Of a DNA stretch of 64,000 bases, positions 54,098 to 63,314 are shown in pieces (position 1 is the first letter of the stretch; each line of letters starts with the position of its first letter). Source of the stretch: Aliirhizobium wenxiniae. GTDB lineage: Bacteria > Pseudomonadota > Alphaproteobacteria > Rhizobiales > Rhizobiaceae. Both the position numbers and the translations under genes were made by a program. Under the pieces are notes generated by a model. That model saw nothing but the letters and a program-made list of their open reading frames with translations. It did not search any database and had not been told where the DNA came from. The stretch is from the NCBI RefSeq assembly GCF_014201355.1, contig NZ_JACHEG010000003.1, forward strand, positions 419,966 to 483,965, written 5' to 3'.

Positions 54098-55158
54098 GCC
54101 GCGCATCCACCCAGAGTTCCACCAGCACCGCGCGTCGGCTCGTCTGGCGCAGCCGGCGCATCTCCTTTGCCATTACCGTACGACCGATCGCGATCACGCT
54201 CTGCCTGACGGTTATCACATTTCTCGCTGCACTTTTTGCCATCACGCTTGGGCGCGTCTCGGTTCCCCTTATGGACGTCGTGGCAACGCTTCTTGGACAT
54301 GGCGACGGCGGCATGCGGCAACAGGTGATCATGAACCTGCGCCTGCCGCGCCTGCTGGTCGCGATCTTTGCCGGCGCATCCCTCGGTGTCTCAGGGGCGG
54401 TTTTTCAGTCCGTGTCGCGCAACGCGCTCGGCTCGCCGGATGTGATCGGATTTACCACCGGTGCCGCGACAGGCGCGCTGTTGCAGATCGTCATCTTCGG
54501 CGGCGGCCCGCTCGCCGTGGCGCTGTCGGCCATGCTCGGCGGACTGGTGACGGCTACCTTCGTTTATCTCCTTTCATTCAGGCAGGGGGTAACCGGCGGT
54601 TATCGTCTCGTTCTGATCGGCATTGGTGCCGGTGCGACGCTCAATGCGCTCAATGGCCTGATGCTGGTGAAGGGCGACCTCGACAATGCAATCGCCGCCA
54701 ATCTCTGGCTTGCCGGCTCGCTCGATGCCCGCAACTGGGATCACGCATCGACCGTCATGGGCGGCGCGCTTCTGCTCATTCCGCTGGTCGGCTTTGCCGC
54801 GACACGGCTGCGGATGATCGAGATGGGCGACGACCTGGCCCGCCAACTGGGCGTGAATGTCGAGCGGACGCGGTTCGCCATGGTCGCCTGCGCCGTTCTT
54901 CTCGCGGGTGTCGCCACCGGCGCGGCTGGACCGATCGCCTTTCTGGCGCTGGCGGCTCCGCAGCTTGCGGCACGCTTGACCGCATCGCGCGGAATGCCGG
55001 TTTTCAGCGCCGCAGCCATGGGGGCTTTCCTGCTGGTCATCGCCGATCTTGTGACCCAGTACATCGCCGCAGATATTGTCCTGCCCATCGGGCGGACGAC
55101 CGGTCTTGTCGGCGGCCTCTATCTTCTGTGGCTGCTCACACGATCAAAACAGCGCTGA
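54094..55158 (+). CDS. Ferric-siderophore ABC permease, FecCD family (FepG-like)
   Basis: 354 residues, multi-spanning. Motifs are NLRLPRLLVAIFAGASLGVSGAVFQSVSRNALGSPDVIGFTTGAA and GPIAFLALAAPQLAARL. It forms a heterodimeric channel with the preceding permease. It starts in an ATGA overlap with that gene and ends 8 bp before the convergent ATPase gene, without a visible terminator between them. Confidence 0.93.
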   Translation: MSRASTQSSTSTARRLVWRSRRISFAITVRPIAITLCLTVITFLAALFAITLGRVSVPLMDVVATLLGHGDGGMRQQVIMNLRLPRLLVAIFAGASLGVSGAVFQSVSRNALGSPDVIGFTTGAATGALLQIVIFGGGPLAVALSAMLGGLVTATFVYLLSFRQGVTGGYRLVLIGIGAGATLNALNGLMLVKGDLDNAIAANLWLAGSLDARNWDHASTVMGGALLLIPLVGFAATRLRMIEMGDDLARQLGVNVERTRFAMVACAVLLAGVATGAAGPIAFLALAAPQLAARLTASRGMPVFSAAAMGAFLLVIADLVTQYIAADIVLPIGRTTGLVGGLYLLWLLTRSKQR

Positions 55159-55166
55159 CCGCAAGG

Positions 55167-56000
55167 TCACTGCGAAGATGCCATTTCATCGAGCGGCACA
55201 ACCATCGGATCGCCGGTCACCGGATCGTCGATAACGATCGCGGCAAGCCCGAACACCGCCTTCACAAGCTCTGCGGTCATGACACTGCGCGGATTTCCTT
55301 CCGCGACAATGCTTCCGTCACGCATGGCGACAATGTGATCCGCATAACGGCAGGCCTGGTTGAGATCGTGCAAGACCGCAACGACCGTGTTGCCCTGACG
55401 ACGGTTCAGATCGCGCAGCAGGTTGAGAAGCTCGATCTGGTGGGCAATGTCCAGAAAGGTCGTCGGCTCGTCGAGCAGCAGAAGCGGCGTTTCCTGTGCA
55501 AGCACCATGGCGATCCACACACGCTGGCGCTGCCCGCCGGAAAGCTCGTCGACGGCTCGTTCGGCAAGCTCTTCCACCCGTGCCGTGCGCATCGCCCATG
55601 AGACCGCATCCTCGTCCACCTGGCTCCATCGCTGCAGGAAAGACTGGTGCGGATACCGACCGCGCGCCACGAGATCGGCAACGGTGATCCCGTCAGGCGC
55701 CACCGAACTCTGCGGCAGAAGACCGAGCGTGCGGGCAACATCGCGGGCCGGGATACGTTCGATCTGCTTGCCGTCGAGAACGACATGACCGGCATTCGGC
55801 CGGATGATCCGTGCCAGCGCTCTCAAAAGCGTGGACTTGCCGCAGGCATTGGGACCGACGATGACGGTGAAAAGACCGTCCGGAACCTTGAAGCGCAGAT
55901 CGCGCGAAATGGTCCGCTCGCCGTAAACCAACGTGACATCTCGGGCTTCAAGCCTGCTATCCGAGCCATTGAGGGTGGTTTTGGAAACGGACTCGTTCAT
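55167..56000 (-). CDS. Ferric-siderophore ABC ATPase (FepC-like)
   Basis: 277 residues. Walker A is GPNACGKST, an unusual but known variant of the FepC/FhuC branch; the signature is [13 protein letters not shown], Walker B LLLLDEPTTFLDI and the switch His in VAVLHDLNQACRYADH. It powers the two FecCD permeases. Unlike in most loci it lies on the opposite strand, converging on the FepG-like gene, so it has its own promoter in the 56001-56320 region. Confidence 0.94.
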   Translation of the reverse strand: MNESVSKTTLNGSDSRLEARDVTLVYGERTISRDLRFKVPDGLFTVIVGPNACGKSTLLRALARIIRPNAGHVVLDGKQIERIPARDVARTLGLLPQSSVAPDGITVADLVARGRYPHQSFLQRWSQVDEDAVSWAMRTARVEELAERAVDELSGGQRQRVWIAMVLAQETPLLLLDEPTTFLDIAHQIELLNLLRDLNRRQGNTVVAVLHDLNQACRYADHIVAMRDGSIVAEGNPRSVMTAELVKAVFGLAAIVIDDPVTGDPMVVPLDEMASSQ

Positions 56001-56320
56001 AAGACTTCCATCCTTCAGTCGGTCGCTTTTGGCTGAATGGCGGAAGCATCGTCAACCAATATCTCTCTGATCGTTGCATCCGGCATGTTCACGGAGGCCT
56101 GCCATGGCCGGTGGCCGCTACATCTTGATCTGAAACTAGAAACGGTCAGCCGCATGCGATAGTGTATGGCGTCGAACATGAACACCGACTAGTTGGCTTC
56201 TGCAAATGTGGCACACGGTCAGCCGGCCACGAAAATCTCGCACATGCGGGCGGCAACATACGCAAGAACACACCTAACTGGTGTAACTTCATTGCAATGT
56301 TTGGCGTATAGCGTCGAGAC
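56001..56320. other. Divergent promoter region between FepC-like and diguanylate cyclase genes
   Basis: 320 bp with no gene. It must carry the promoters of the ATPase (minus) and the diguanylate cyclase (plus). I saw no strong inverted repeat, Irr-type or Fur-type element by eye. Confidence 0.4.
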
Positions 56321-58009
56321 ATGCTGAGGGACAGAGTTCAAAAGTTATTCTTTATAGCAATGTTAGGCTTGGCGGCGCTGGTCTCTCTGGTTGCCAATCC
56401 TTTGCGTGCGGAAGAACCTTCAAAAATTAGTAGCTCCTGCTGGACCTCAAGCGGGTTATCGAGCGACATAGTCAAACTTGCAGGATCGCTTGAGCATTGG
56501 ATTTGCGGGGATCAGACCTATTCGCTCGAGGGCGAAAGGGTGCTTCTACGCTTCGATATCGGCCCCGACGACACGCTTCCCCGCTATCTGTTCTCCAGGA
56601 GAAGCGCACTTCAGGCCGTTCATCTGTTGGCGATCGACCGGGATGGCGCGATACGCCAGAGTTCATTTTCCTCAGGAGACCTGTCGAACTCCCTTCGTGG
56701 CGGGTATTTCAAATCATCGTTGCCTGAAGTCACGCGCAACACGCAATACGTCATAGCTGCATTTGATCTGCCAAGCCATCGGATGACGCTGGAGCGTGCG
56801 TATCTGTCACAATCCGACCTCCCGTTAAGTGGAAGTCTTCTACGATCATTTCTGCTTCTTGCCATCCTTGCCGGCATGCTTTCCATGCCGCTCATTTTCA
56901 ACGCTGCTTTCTACCGGATCCTGAACGAGCCTTTCGTACTGTGGCATTCCACGCTGACAATCTCGCTTCTGCTGACGATACTGGTTTCGTCTGGACTTGC
57001 AGCGGTTCTCTTCGACCTTCCGGCGATGACACTAAGCTGGATGACGACGATCATTTTCGGTTTTACCGTAGCATCCGGGGCTATGTTTACCCATAGCTTT
57101 ATCGAACCGGAACGCCTGCATCCCGCCCTTCGACAAGCGTTGCTTTACTGCGCCGTCTGGGCAATGTTTTTGAGCATCTCTCACGCTGTATTCCCTTTCG
57201 TAGCACGCCCTATCCAGTCGACGCTCTATACGGCGGCTTTTGCGCCGATTCTCGTCATCTTCGTACTGTCAGTTGCCGACGCGTTGAGGCGAGGCAGCCG
57301 TGCCGCCAAATTCCAGGCGCTTGGCTACATGCCCGTGATCTTGGCCGGATCGGTGCGTTTGGTTACCGGCATCACTCCTTGGCTGGAGAGCAATGATGCC
57401 ATGCTGCTCTTCTATATGGGGTGCGCATGTGAGGTTTTATTCACCACCTTGGGGGTTGCCGATCGCTTCATGGCGATCAGGCGCCAGAGAGACAGCGCAC
57501 GCTTCGAGGCGGATGTCTTCGAGCGCCTGTCGGAATCCGATGCGCTGACGGGACTGCTCAACCGAAGGGCAATAGAACAGAATTTCGAAATGTATCGTGC
57601 CGAGGGATATCGCGCGCTTGCCGTACTTGATCTCGACCACTTCAAGAAAATCAACGACGTTTACGGTCATGGGATCGGCGACGAGGTTCTGAAAGCAGTG
57701 GCTGAGACCCTGCAGGCGGACCCTCAGGTTCGCGCATTTCGTCTGGGCGGCGAGGAGTTCGTACTTCTCGTGCGCGGCGAAGACGCCCAGCTACGGGCGG
57801 AACGCCGGCGCCAGGCAATTACTGCCGCAGTCGCAGCTGCGCTGCCGGAACTTGGGCAAGCTGTCACCGCCAGCATGGGCATGACAAACTCGCGACCAGA
57901 TGAAGATGCGGGTTTCGCCGAGCTTTACAAGCAGGCAGACAGGTTACTTTACGACGCCAAACTCGCTGGCCGAAATCGAACAAAACTCACTTTGGTGCAA
58001 GGCGCCTAG
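56321..58009 (+). CDS. Membrane diguanylate cyclase with 7TMR-DISM-type sensor
   Basis: 562 residues. A signal peptide (ending ANPLRAEE) and a periplasmic domain of about 150 residues precede seven membrane helices at about 168-380, an arrangement typical of 7TMR-DISM receptors. The C-terminal GGDEF domain starts at SDALTGLLNRRAIEQNFEMY; DLDHFKKINDVYGHGIGDEVL is present and the active site is GGEEF at 476-480. The residues nine and six before it are not the RxxD inhibitory site, so product inhibition is probably absent. It makes c-di-GMP from GTP in response to an unknown external signal. Confidence 0.9.
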   Translation: MLRDRVQKLFFIAMLGLAALVSLVANPLRAEEPSKISSSCWTSSGLSSDIVKLAGSLEHWICGDQTYSLEGERVLLRFDIGPDDTLPRYLFSRRSALQAVHLLAIDRDGAIRQSSFSSGDLSNSLRGGYFKSSLPEVTRNTQYVIAAFDLPSHRMTLERAYLSQSDLPLSGSLLRSFLLLAILAGMLSMPLIFNAAFYRILNEPFVLWHSTLTISLLLTILVSSGLAAVLFDLPAMTLSWMTTIIFGFTVASGAMFTHSFIEPERLHPALRQALLYCAVWAMFLSISHAVFPFVARPIQSTLYTAAFAPILVIFVLSVADALRRGSRAAKFQALGYMPVILAGSVRLVTGITPWLESNDAMLLFYMGCACEVLFTTLGVADRFMAIRRQRDSARFEADVFERLSESDALTGLLNRRAIEQNFEMYRAEGYRALAVLDLDHFKKINDVYGHGIGDEVLKAVAETLQADPQVRAFRLGGEEFVLLVRGEDAQLRAERRRQAITAAVAAALPELGQAVTASMGMTNSRPDEDAGFAELYKQADRLLYDAKLAGRNRTKLTLVQGA

Positions 58010-58746
58010 ACCTGCCGCGATCACTTGAACCACTCGCTCGGCAAATCAGACATTCGAATATGCTATTATTTTTTGCTCTCTGCCTGATGTCGAGAGGGCA
58101 GGCGTAAGGCCTTCAGTTCATCGGCATGGATTAGGCTTCGTTCCTTGAAACCCGAGTTCGGCTCGCTTGATGCGCGGCAGCAGCACCCACTGTGCCGGGC
58201 AAAGAGCTTTGTCAGAATTCGGAAGCGCGAACGGATATGCAACAGGACTTAAGCCCACGTGATGCAGTCCGTTGAGAGGCGATCCACCATATACAAACGC
58301 CGGAAAGCCGATCGAAGGCTTCTCCACCCCCGAGACAATTCAGGCCAAAATTAGCCGAAACCACTCCCAAGGCGACTTTGCACACCCGGAAATATGCGAC
58401 AAAACGTCAACATTTTGATCGACACTCGCTTGGAGCCATCTCAATGACAAAGGCAACCGATTGATAATATAACGTTTTCTGGAAAACCTTCTTGTTATTA
58501 TGTTTGATAATTACAGTGATCCGATAAATTCAATTCTTTAAACGTCACATCTCTGCCACAAAGTTTTCAGGCGCTTCCTTAGAAGTGAAAAGCAAATTCA
58601 GATCAGATTATTGAGGCAATATCGTCAGATATCGCATTCGGTCAGTTGTGCCTATCAACAACAAAGGAAGCCCCTCCGAGGAAATACAATTCAAATTCAA
58701 AAGTAAACGCCTTTCTAATTTTAGCGTTACTTGGGAGAGAGCAGAT
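58010..58746. other. Long AT-rich upstream region of the organic-acid operon
   Basis: About 740 bp. A 69-residue minus-strand frame (58118-58327) is not recognised and has no clear ribosome binding site. The part from about 58440 to 58740 is markedly AT-rich and should hold the promoter and leader of the CitMHS operon. No regulator gene for that operon is seen in the window. Confidence 0.45.
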
Positions 58747-60075
58747 ATGCTAGCTATTCTTGGATTGGTGACAATCCTTGTGTTGTTGATAGTGATATTG
58801 ACAAACAAGTTGTCGCCACTGGTTGCCCTCATCGTGATCCCGATCATCGCATCGCTGATTGGTGGATTCGGTGCAGAAACCGCGACATTCATCGTCAGCG
58901 GTGTCAAAAACATCGCGCCGACGGCAGCCATGTTCGTCTTTGCCATCGTCTTCTTCGGCGTCCTGACCGACGCCGGCATGATGGACCCGATCATCGACCG
59001 CATTCTGAAAGCCGTCGGGCTGAAGCCGACCCGTATTGTCGTCGGTTCCGCACTGCTCGCACTGATCATCCATCTCGATGGTTCCGGCGCGGTTACCTTC
59101 CTCATCACCATTCCGGCCATGCTGCCTCTTTATGACCGTCTGGGCATGCAGCGTCGCATTCTGGCGCTCGTCGTCGCTCTGGCAGCCGGTGTCAACTTCC
59201 TGCCCTGGACCGGCCCGGTTCTACGCGCCTCTGCGGCCTTGAACGTTCCGGTATCGTCGATCTTCACCCCGCTCTTCGTCGTGCAGATTGTCGGCCTGGT
59301 CTTCGTCTTCGCCACAGCCTGGTACATGGGTAAGCGGGAAGAACGTCGCCTCGGCCTTGGTGCAGGTGCCACGATTGCCGCAGCAGGCGAAGGTTCGGAA
59401 GGCGCCTACAAGCGTGAACTGACCGACGCAGAAAAGGAAATCCGCCGGCCTCACCTGTTCTGGGTCAATATCCTGCTGGCGCTTGCGATCCTCGGCACGA
59501 TGATCTCGGGTTATGTCGATGCCGCACCGATGTTCATGATCGGTACCGTGCTTGCCCTGATGATCAACTATCCGAAGGTCAAGGACCAGAAGGCGCGTGT
59601 CGATGCCCATGCCAAGGCCGCGCTGATGATGGCTTCCATCCTCTTCGCCGCTGGCGCCTTCACCGGCATCATGGGCGGAACGGGCATGATCAAGGCCATG
59701 GCTGCAGCCGGCGCAACTTACGTCCCGGCAGACCATGCACAGGCCATTCCTTTCATCACCGGTATCCTGTCGATGCCGCTCAGCCTGCTGTTCGACCCCG
59801 ACTCCTACTACTTCGGTGTCATGCCGGTTCTGGCAAATGTCTATCACAGCTTCGGCGGTGACCCGATCCACGTCGCTCAGGCCTCCATTCTCGGCCAGAT
59901 GACCACCGGCTTCCCCGTCAGCCCGCTGACGCCTGCCACCTTCCTGATCATGGGCCTTACCGGCGTCAGCCTCGGCGAACACCAGAAACTGGCAATCCCA
60001 TTCCTCTTCGCTGCCACGGTCCTGATGACCATTACCGCAGTGATCCTGGGTGTCATCCCATCCCCGTTCGGATGA
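58747..60075 (+). CDS. CitMHS-family organic-acid transporter
   Basis: 442 residues, about twelve membrane helices. Family motifs include [72 protein letters not shown] and [15 protein letters not shown]. Known members are proton symporters of metal-citrate complexes. Here it probably imports the organic acid metabolised by the following genes. I chose the ATG at 58747, after GGGAGAGAG; a longer frame to 58648 lies in the AT-rich leader. Confidence 0.92.
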   Translation: MLAILGLVTILVLLIVILTNKLSPLVALIVIPIIASLIGGFGAETATFIVSGVKNIAPTAAMFVFAIVFFGVLTDAGMMDPIIDRILKAVGLKPTRIVVGSALLALIIHLDGSGAVTFLITIPAMLPLYDRLGMQRRILALVVALAAGVNFLPWTGPVLRASAALNVPVSSIFTPLFVVQIVGLVFVFATAWYMGKREERRLGLGAGATIAAAGEGSEGAYKRELTDAEKEIRRPHLFWVNILLALAILGTMISGYVDAAPMFMIGTVLALMINYPKVKDQKARVDAHAKAALMMASILFAAGAFTGIMGGTGMIKAMAAAGATYVPADHAQAIPFITGILSMPLSLLFDPDSYYFGVMPVLANVYHSFGGDPIHVAQASILGQMTTGFPVSPLTPATFLIMGLTGVSLGEHQKLAIPFLFAATVLMTITAVILGVIPSPFG

Positions 60076-60112
60076 GCCGCGCCCACCTGATTTGAAATAA
60101 GGAGTTATAATA

Positions 60113-61450
60113 ATGCGTACTATTCGCATCGGATCCGGAGCCGGATATTCCGGCGATCGCATCGAGCCGGCGGTGGAACTCGCCGAAAAAGGCAACATCA
60201 ACTACCTCGTTTTCGAATGCCTGGCAGAGCGCACCATCGCGATCGCCCAGAACGCCAAGCTGAACGACCCGACCAAGGGTTATGACCCGCTGCTCGTCGA
60301 ACGTTTCGAAGCCGTCCTGCCGATCTGCAAAAAGAACGGCATCAAGATCATCACCAACATGGGTGCGGCAAATCCGCAGGCCGGCGCCGCCAAGGTTCGC
60401 GAGATTGCCACTCGCCTGGGTCTCGGCAAGCTCAAGATTGCGGCCATCTCCGGCGACGATGTCGTTGAAGCCCTGAAGGTCAGCGACACCAAGATCCTTG
60501 AAACCGGTGCCCCGGCTTCCAGCATGGCGGACGTGCTGGTATCGGCCAACGCCTATGTGGGTGCTGCTCCCATGGTCGAGGCACTTGCCAACGGCGCCGA
60601 CGTCATCATCACCGGCCGCGTTGCCGATCCGTCCATGTTCCTGGCTCCGCAGATCCATGAATTCGGCTGGTCGCAGGACGACTGGGATAAGATCGGCAAG
60701 GGTACGGCCGTTGGCCACCTGCTGGAATGCGGTGGCCAGGTCACCGGCGGTTATTACGCCGAGCCCGGTAAGAAAGACGTTGCCGACCTCGCCCGCCTCG
60801 GCTTCCCGATCGCGGAAGTTTCCGAAGACGGCGCAATCGTCATCACCAAGGTCGAAGGTTCGGGTGGCAAGGTTACCGAGCACACCTGCAAGGAACAGAT
60901 CCTTTATGAGGTTCATGATCCGAAGACCTACCTGACACCGGATGTGACTGCCGACTTCTCGCAGATCACCTTCACCGAGATCGCGCCCAATCGCATCAAG
61001 GTCGGTGGCGTAACAGGCCGTGCTCGCACGGACACCTTCAAGGTTTCAGTAGGCTATAACGACGGCTACATGGGCGAAGGCCAGATTTCCTATGCCGGTC
61101 CCGGTGCGCTGGCCCGTGCCCAGTTGGCCCTCGATATCGTCAGAGAAAGACTGAAGATCACCGGCGTCAAGGCAAACGAGCTGCGTTTCGACCTTATCGG
61201 CGTCAACTCGATCCACGCCGACGTTCTGGCACCTGCTCCCGAACCGACCGAAGTTCGTGTTCGTGTCACCGGCCGTTGCGACAGCATGAAGGAAGCCGTG
61301 CGCATCGGCAATGAAGTTGAGACGCTCTACACCAACGGTCCTGCCAGCGGTGGCGGTGCCACGAAATCGGCCAAGCAGGTGGTTGCGATGCTTTCCGCGC
61401 TTTTCCCGCGCGACAAGGTAGTTCCCGTCATCGAATATCTGGAGGCTTAA
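60113..61450 (+). CDS. AtuA-family (DUF1446) protein, N-terminal part
   Basis: 445 residues. The sequence IRIGSGAGYSGDRIEPAVELAEKGNINYLVFECLAERT is typical of the AtuA/DUF1446 family, with ITNMGAANPQAGA, NAYVGAAPMVEALANGADVIITGRVADPS and TDFKVSVGYNDGYMGEG-like segments. AtuA was named from acyclic terpene use, but related clusters occur with CoA-transferases in organic-acid catabolism; the reaction is not known to me. AAGGAG precedes the ATG. The C-terminal AtuA domain is encoded separately by the next gene, 4 bp away. Confidence 0.88.
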   Translation: MRTIRIGSGAGYSGDRIEPAVELAEKGNINYLVFECLAERTIAIAQNAKLNDPTKGYDPLLVERFEAVLPICKKNGIKIITNMGAANPQAGAAKVREIATRLGLGKLKIAAISGDDVVEALKVSDTKILETGAPASSMADVLVSANAYVGAAPMVEALANGADVIITGRVADPSMFLAPQIHEFGWSQDDWDKIGKGTAVGHLLECGGQVTGGYYAEPGKKDVADLARLGFPIAEVSEDGAIVITKVEGSGGKVTEHTCKEQILYEVHDPKTYLTPDVTADFSQITFTEIAPNRIKVGGVTGRARTDTFKVSVGYNDGYMGEGQISYAGPGALARAQLALDIVRERLKITGVKANELRFDLIGVNSIHADVLAPAPEPTEVRVRVTGRCDSMKEAVRIGNEVETLYTNGPASGGGATKSAKQVVAMLSALFPRDKVVPVIEYLEA

Positions 61451-61454
61451 CACC

Positions 61455-61766
61455 ATGAAACTCTTCGACATCGCCCATTCCCGCACCGGCGACAAGGGCA
61501 ACATCTCCAACATCTCCGTCATTGTCTATGACCAGAAGGATTACGAACGCGTCCGCGAATACGTTACGCCCGAACGGGTCAAGGCGCATTTCAAAGGCAT
61601 CGTCAACGGCGAGGTCGTTCGTTACGAAATCCCGACGCTCGGCGCGCTCAACTTCGTCATGCAGGATGCTCTCGGCGGCGGCGTCACACGCTCGCTTGCC
61701 CTTGATGCACACGGCAAATGCCTGGCCTCCGCGCTTCTCGCGATGGATATCCCGGCCAAGAACTAA
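61455..61766 (+). CDS. AtuA-associated small ferredoxin-fold-like protein
   Basis: 103 residues. LFDIAHSRTGDKGNISNISVIVYD and the later NFVMQDALGGGVTRSLALDAHGK correspond to the C-terminal domain of longer AtuA proteins. Here it is a separate gene, so it is very likely a subunit that binds the 445-residue protein encoded just before. No catalytic residues can be named. Confidence 0.85.
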   Translation: MKLFDIAHSRTGDKGNISNISVIVYDQKDYERVREYVTPERVKAHFKGIVNGEVVRYEIPTLGALNFVMQDALGGGVTRSLALDAHGKCLASALLAMDIPAKN

Positions 61767-61832
61767 GGCGTGAAAGGTGCGGGCAGCCTGAATTTTGCGG
61801 GCTGCCCCACCTCCCCCGAAGAGGAAAGATCC

Positions 61833-62492
61833 ATGTCAAAAGTAAGTAGCGTCGCAGCTGCAGTCGAGCAGATCCCGGATGGCGCGGTATTGATGATCGG
61901 CGGTTTCATGGGCGCGGGCACCCCGCCGCTGCTGATCGACGAACTGGTCCGTCAGGGCAAAAAGAACCTGACCGTGATCGCCAATGATACCGCCCGCCCC
62001 GGTATCGGCATCGGCAAGCTCATTGATGCCGGTCTGGTGAAGAAGGTGATTGCCAGCCATATCGGCACCAACCCGCAAACCCAGAAGCTGATGATCGCGG
62101 GCGAACTCGAGGTCGATCTCGTTCCGCAGGGGACGCTGGCCGAACGGGTCCGTGCCGGCGGTTCCGGACTTGGCGGCGTGTTGACGCCGACGGGTGTCGG
62201 CACAACGGCAGGCGAGGGCAAGAAAACCGTCGAACTGAACGGCACGACCTATCTCGTGGAAGAGGCCATCAAGGCCGATATCGCGCTAATCTCCGCCCGT
62301 AGCGCCGATTATTCCGGAAACCTGCGTTACTCGCTGACCTCGCGTAACTTCAACCCGTTGATGGCACTTGCCGCCGAACTGGTGATTGCCGAACCGAACG
62401 AGATCCTGCCCGTCGGCTGCATCGAACCCGATGCCGTTGTTACCCCGCACGTGCTTGTCGACGTGATCGTCGCGAAGGGAGCCGAGAAATGA
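61833..62492 (+). CDS. 3-oxoacid CoA-transferase subunit A
   Basis: 219 residues, alpha subunit of a SCOT/AtoD-type CoA-transferase: PDGAVLMIGGFMGAGTPPLLIDELV, GTLAERVRAGGSGLGGVLTPTGVGT and EEAIKADIALISA. It binds CoA and moves it between acyl groups together with subunit B. The ATG at 61833 follows GAGGAAAG. It overlaps the subunit B gene by 4 bp (ATGA). The acid activated is presumably the one imported by the CitMHS transporter or a product of it. Confidence 0.94.
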   Translation: MSKVSSVAAAVEQIPDGAVLMIGGFMGAGTPPLLIDELVRQGKKNLTVIANDTARPGIGIGKLIDAGLVKKVIASHIGTNPQTQKLMIAGELEVDLVPQGTLAERVRAGGSGLGGVLTPTGVGTTAGEGKKTVELNGTTYLVEEAIKADIALISARSADYSGNLRYSLTSRNFNPLMALAAELVIAEPNEILPVGCIEPDAVVTPHVLVDVIVAKGAEK

Positions 62493-63145
62493 ACGAGAAA
62501 GAAATCATCGCCCGGCGCGTCGCGCTGGAACTGAAGCGCGGCGATCTGGTCAATCTCGGGATCGGCCTGCCGACCATGGTTGCGAACTATCTACCTTCTG
62601 ATGCCGGCATCTCCTTCCAGTCGGAAAACGGCATTATCGGCATGAGCGCCCTGCCCGATCCGGGACTTGCCGGCACCGACTTGACCGATGCCGGCGGTTC
62701 GCCGATCGGTGCCTTGCCGGGAGCCTGTGCCTTCGACAGCGCCATGTCCTTCGCACTGATCCGAGGCGGCCATCTCGATGTCACCGTGCTGGGCGGATTG
62801 CAGGTGGACGAAGAAGGCCAGCTCGCCAACTGGATGGTACCCGGCAAGATGGTGCCGGGTATGGGCGGCGCAATGGATCTTGTTTCAGGTGCCAAGCGCG
62901 TCATCGTCGCCATGACCCACACCGCCAAGGGCGCTCCAAAGATCATTAGGAAGTGCACCCTGCCTCTCACCTCCGTTCGCCGTGTCGATCTGGTCGTCAC
63001 GGAAATGGCCGTGATCCAGCCGACCGAAGAAGGGCTTGTGCTTCTCGAAACTGCTCCGGGCGTGACAGTCGATCAGGTTGTCGCTGCGTCGGAAGCCAAA
63101 CTGTTAATGCCGAAGGTTCCAGGCGTGATGGGCATCGCAGCCTGA
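62489..63145 (+). CDS. 3-oxoacid CoA-transferase subunit B
   Basis: 218 residues, beta subunit. The catalytic glutamate is in [11 protein letters not shown], and [42 protein letters not shown] and [16 protein letters not shown] are all typical of AtoA/ScoB. It starts in an ATGA overlap with subunit A. A strong terminator hairpin follows, between this gene and the thiolase gene. Confidence 0.95.
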   Translation: MNEKEIIARRVALELKRGDLVNLGIGLPTMVANYLPSDAGISFQSENGIIGMSALPDPGLAGTDLTDAGGSPIGALPGACAFDSAMSFALIRGGHLDVTVLGGLQVDEEGQLANWMVPGKMVPGMGGAMDLVSGAKRVIVAMTHTAKGAPKIIRKCTLPLTSVRRVDLVVTEMAVIQPTEEGLVLLETAPGVTVDQVVAASEAKLLMPKVPGVMGIAA

Positions 63146-63156
63146 ACTATCGGTTT

Positions 63157-63200
63157 GCGGGAGGGGCGTATCCTCCTCCGTCGTCCCTCCCGCTTTATTC
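63157..63200 (+). terminator. Terminator or attenuator hairpin after CoA-transferase genes
   Basis: GCGGGAGGG (63157-63165) and CCCTCCCGC (63185-63193) form a perfect 9-bp stem with a 19-base loop, followed by TTTATT. It is 12 bp after the subunit B stop and 115 bp before the thiolase start, so the thiolase either has its own promoter or is reached by partial read-through. Confidence 0.8.
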
Positions 63201-63314
63201 CGGCTCTCATCGAGCCACCGTAATCGAGGCGTGGATCTCCTGCGCCATCTTCTCTCTTTCGCCGCAGATGAAGGCCGGAAGGTCACGAACTCATGCGGCA
63301 GGATTGGAAAAACC

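Noticed and set aside
58118..58327. 69-residue minus-strand reading frame upstream of the CitMHS gene
   Set aside because: The translation looks protein-like in part, but there is no ribosome binding site or recognised family, and it is isolated in a non-coding region.
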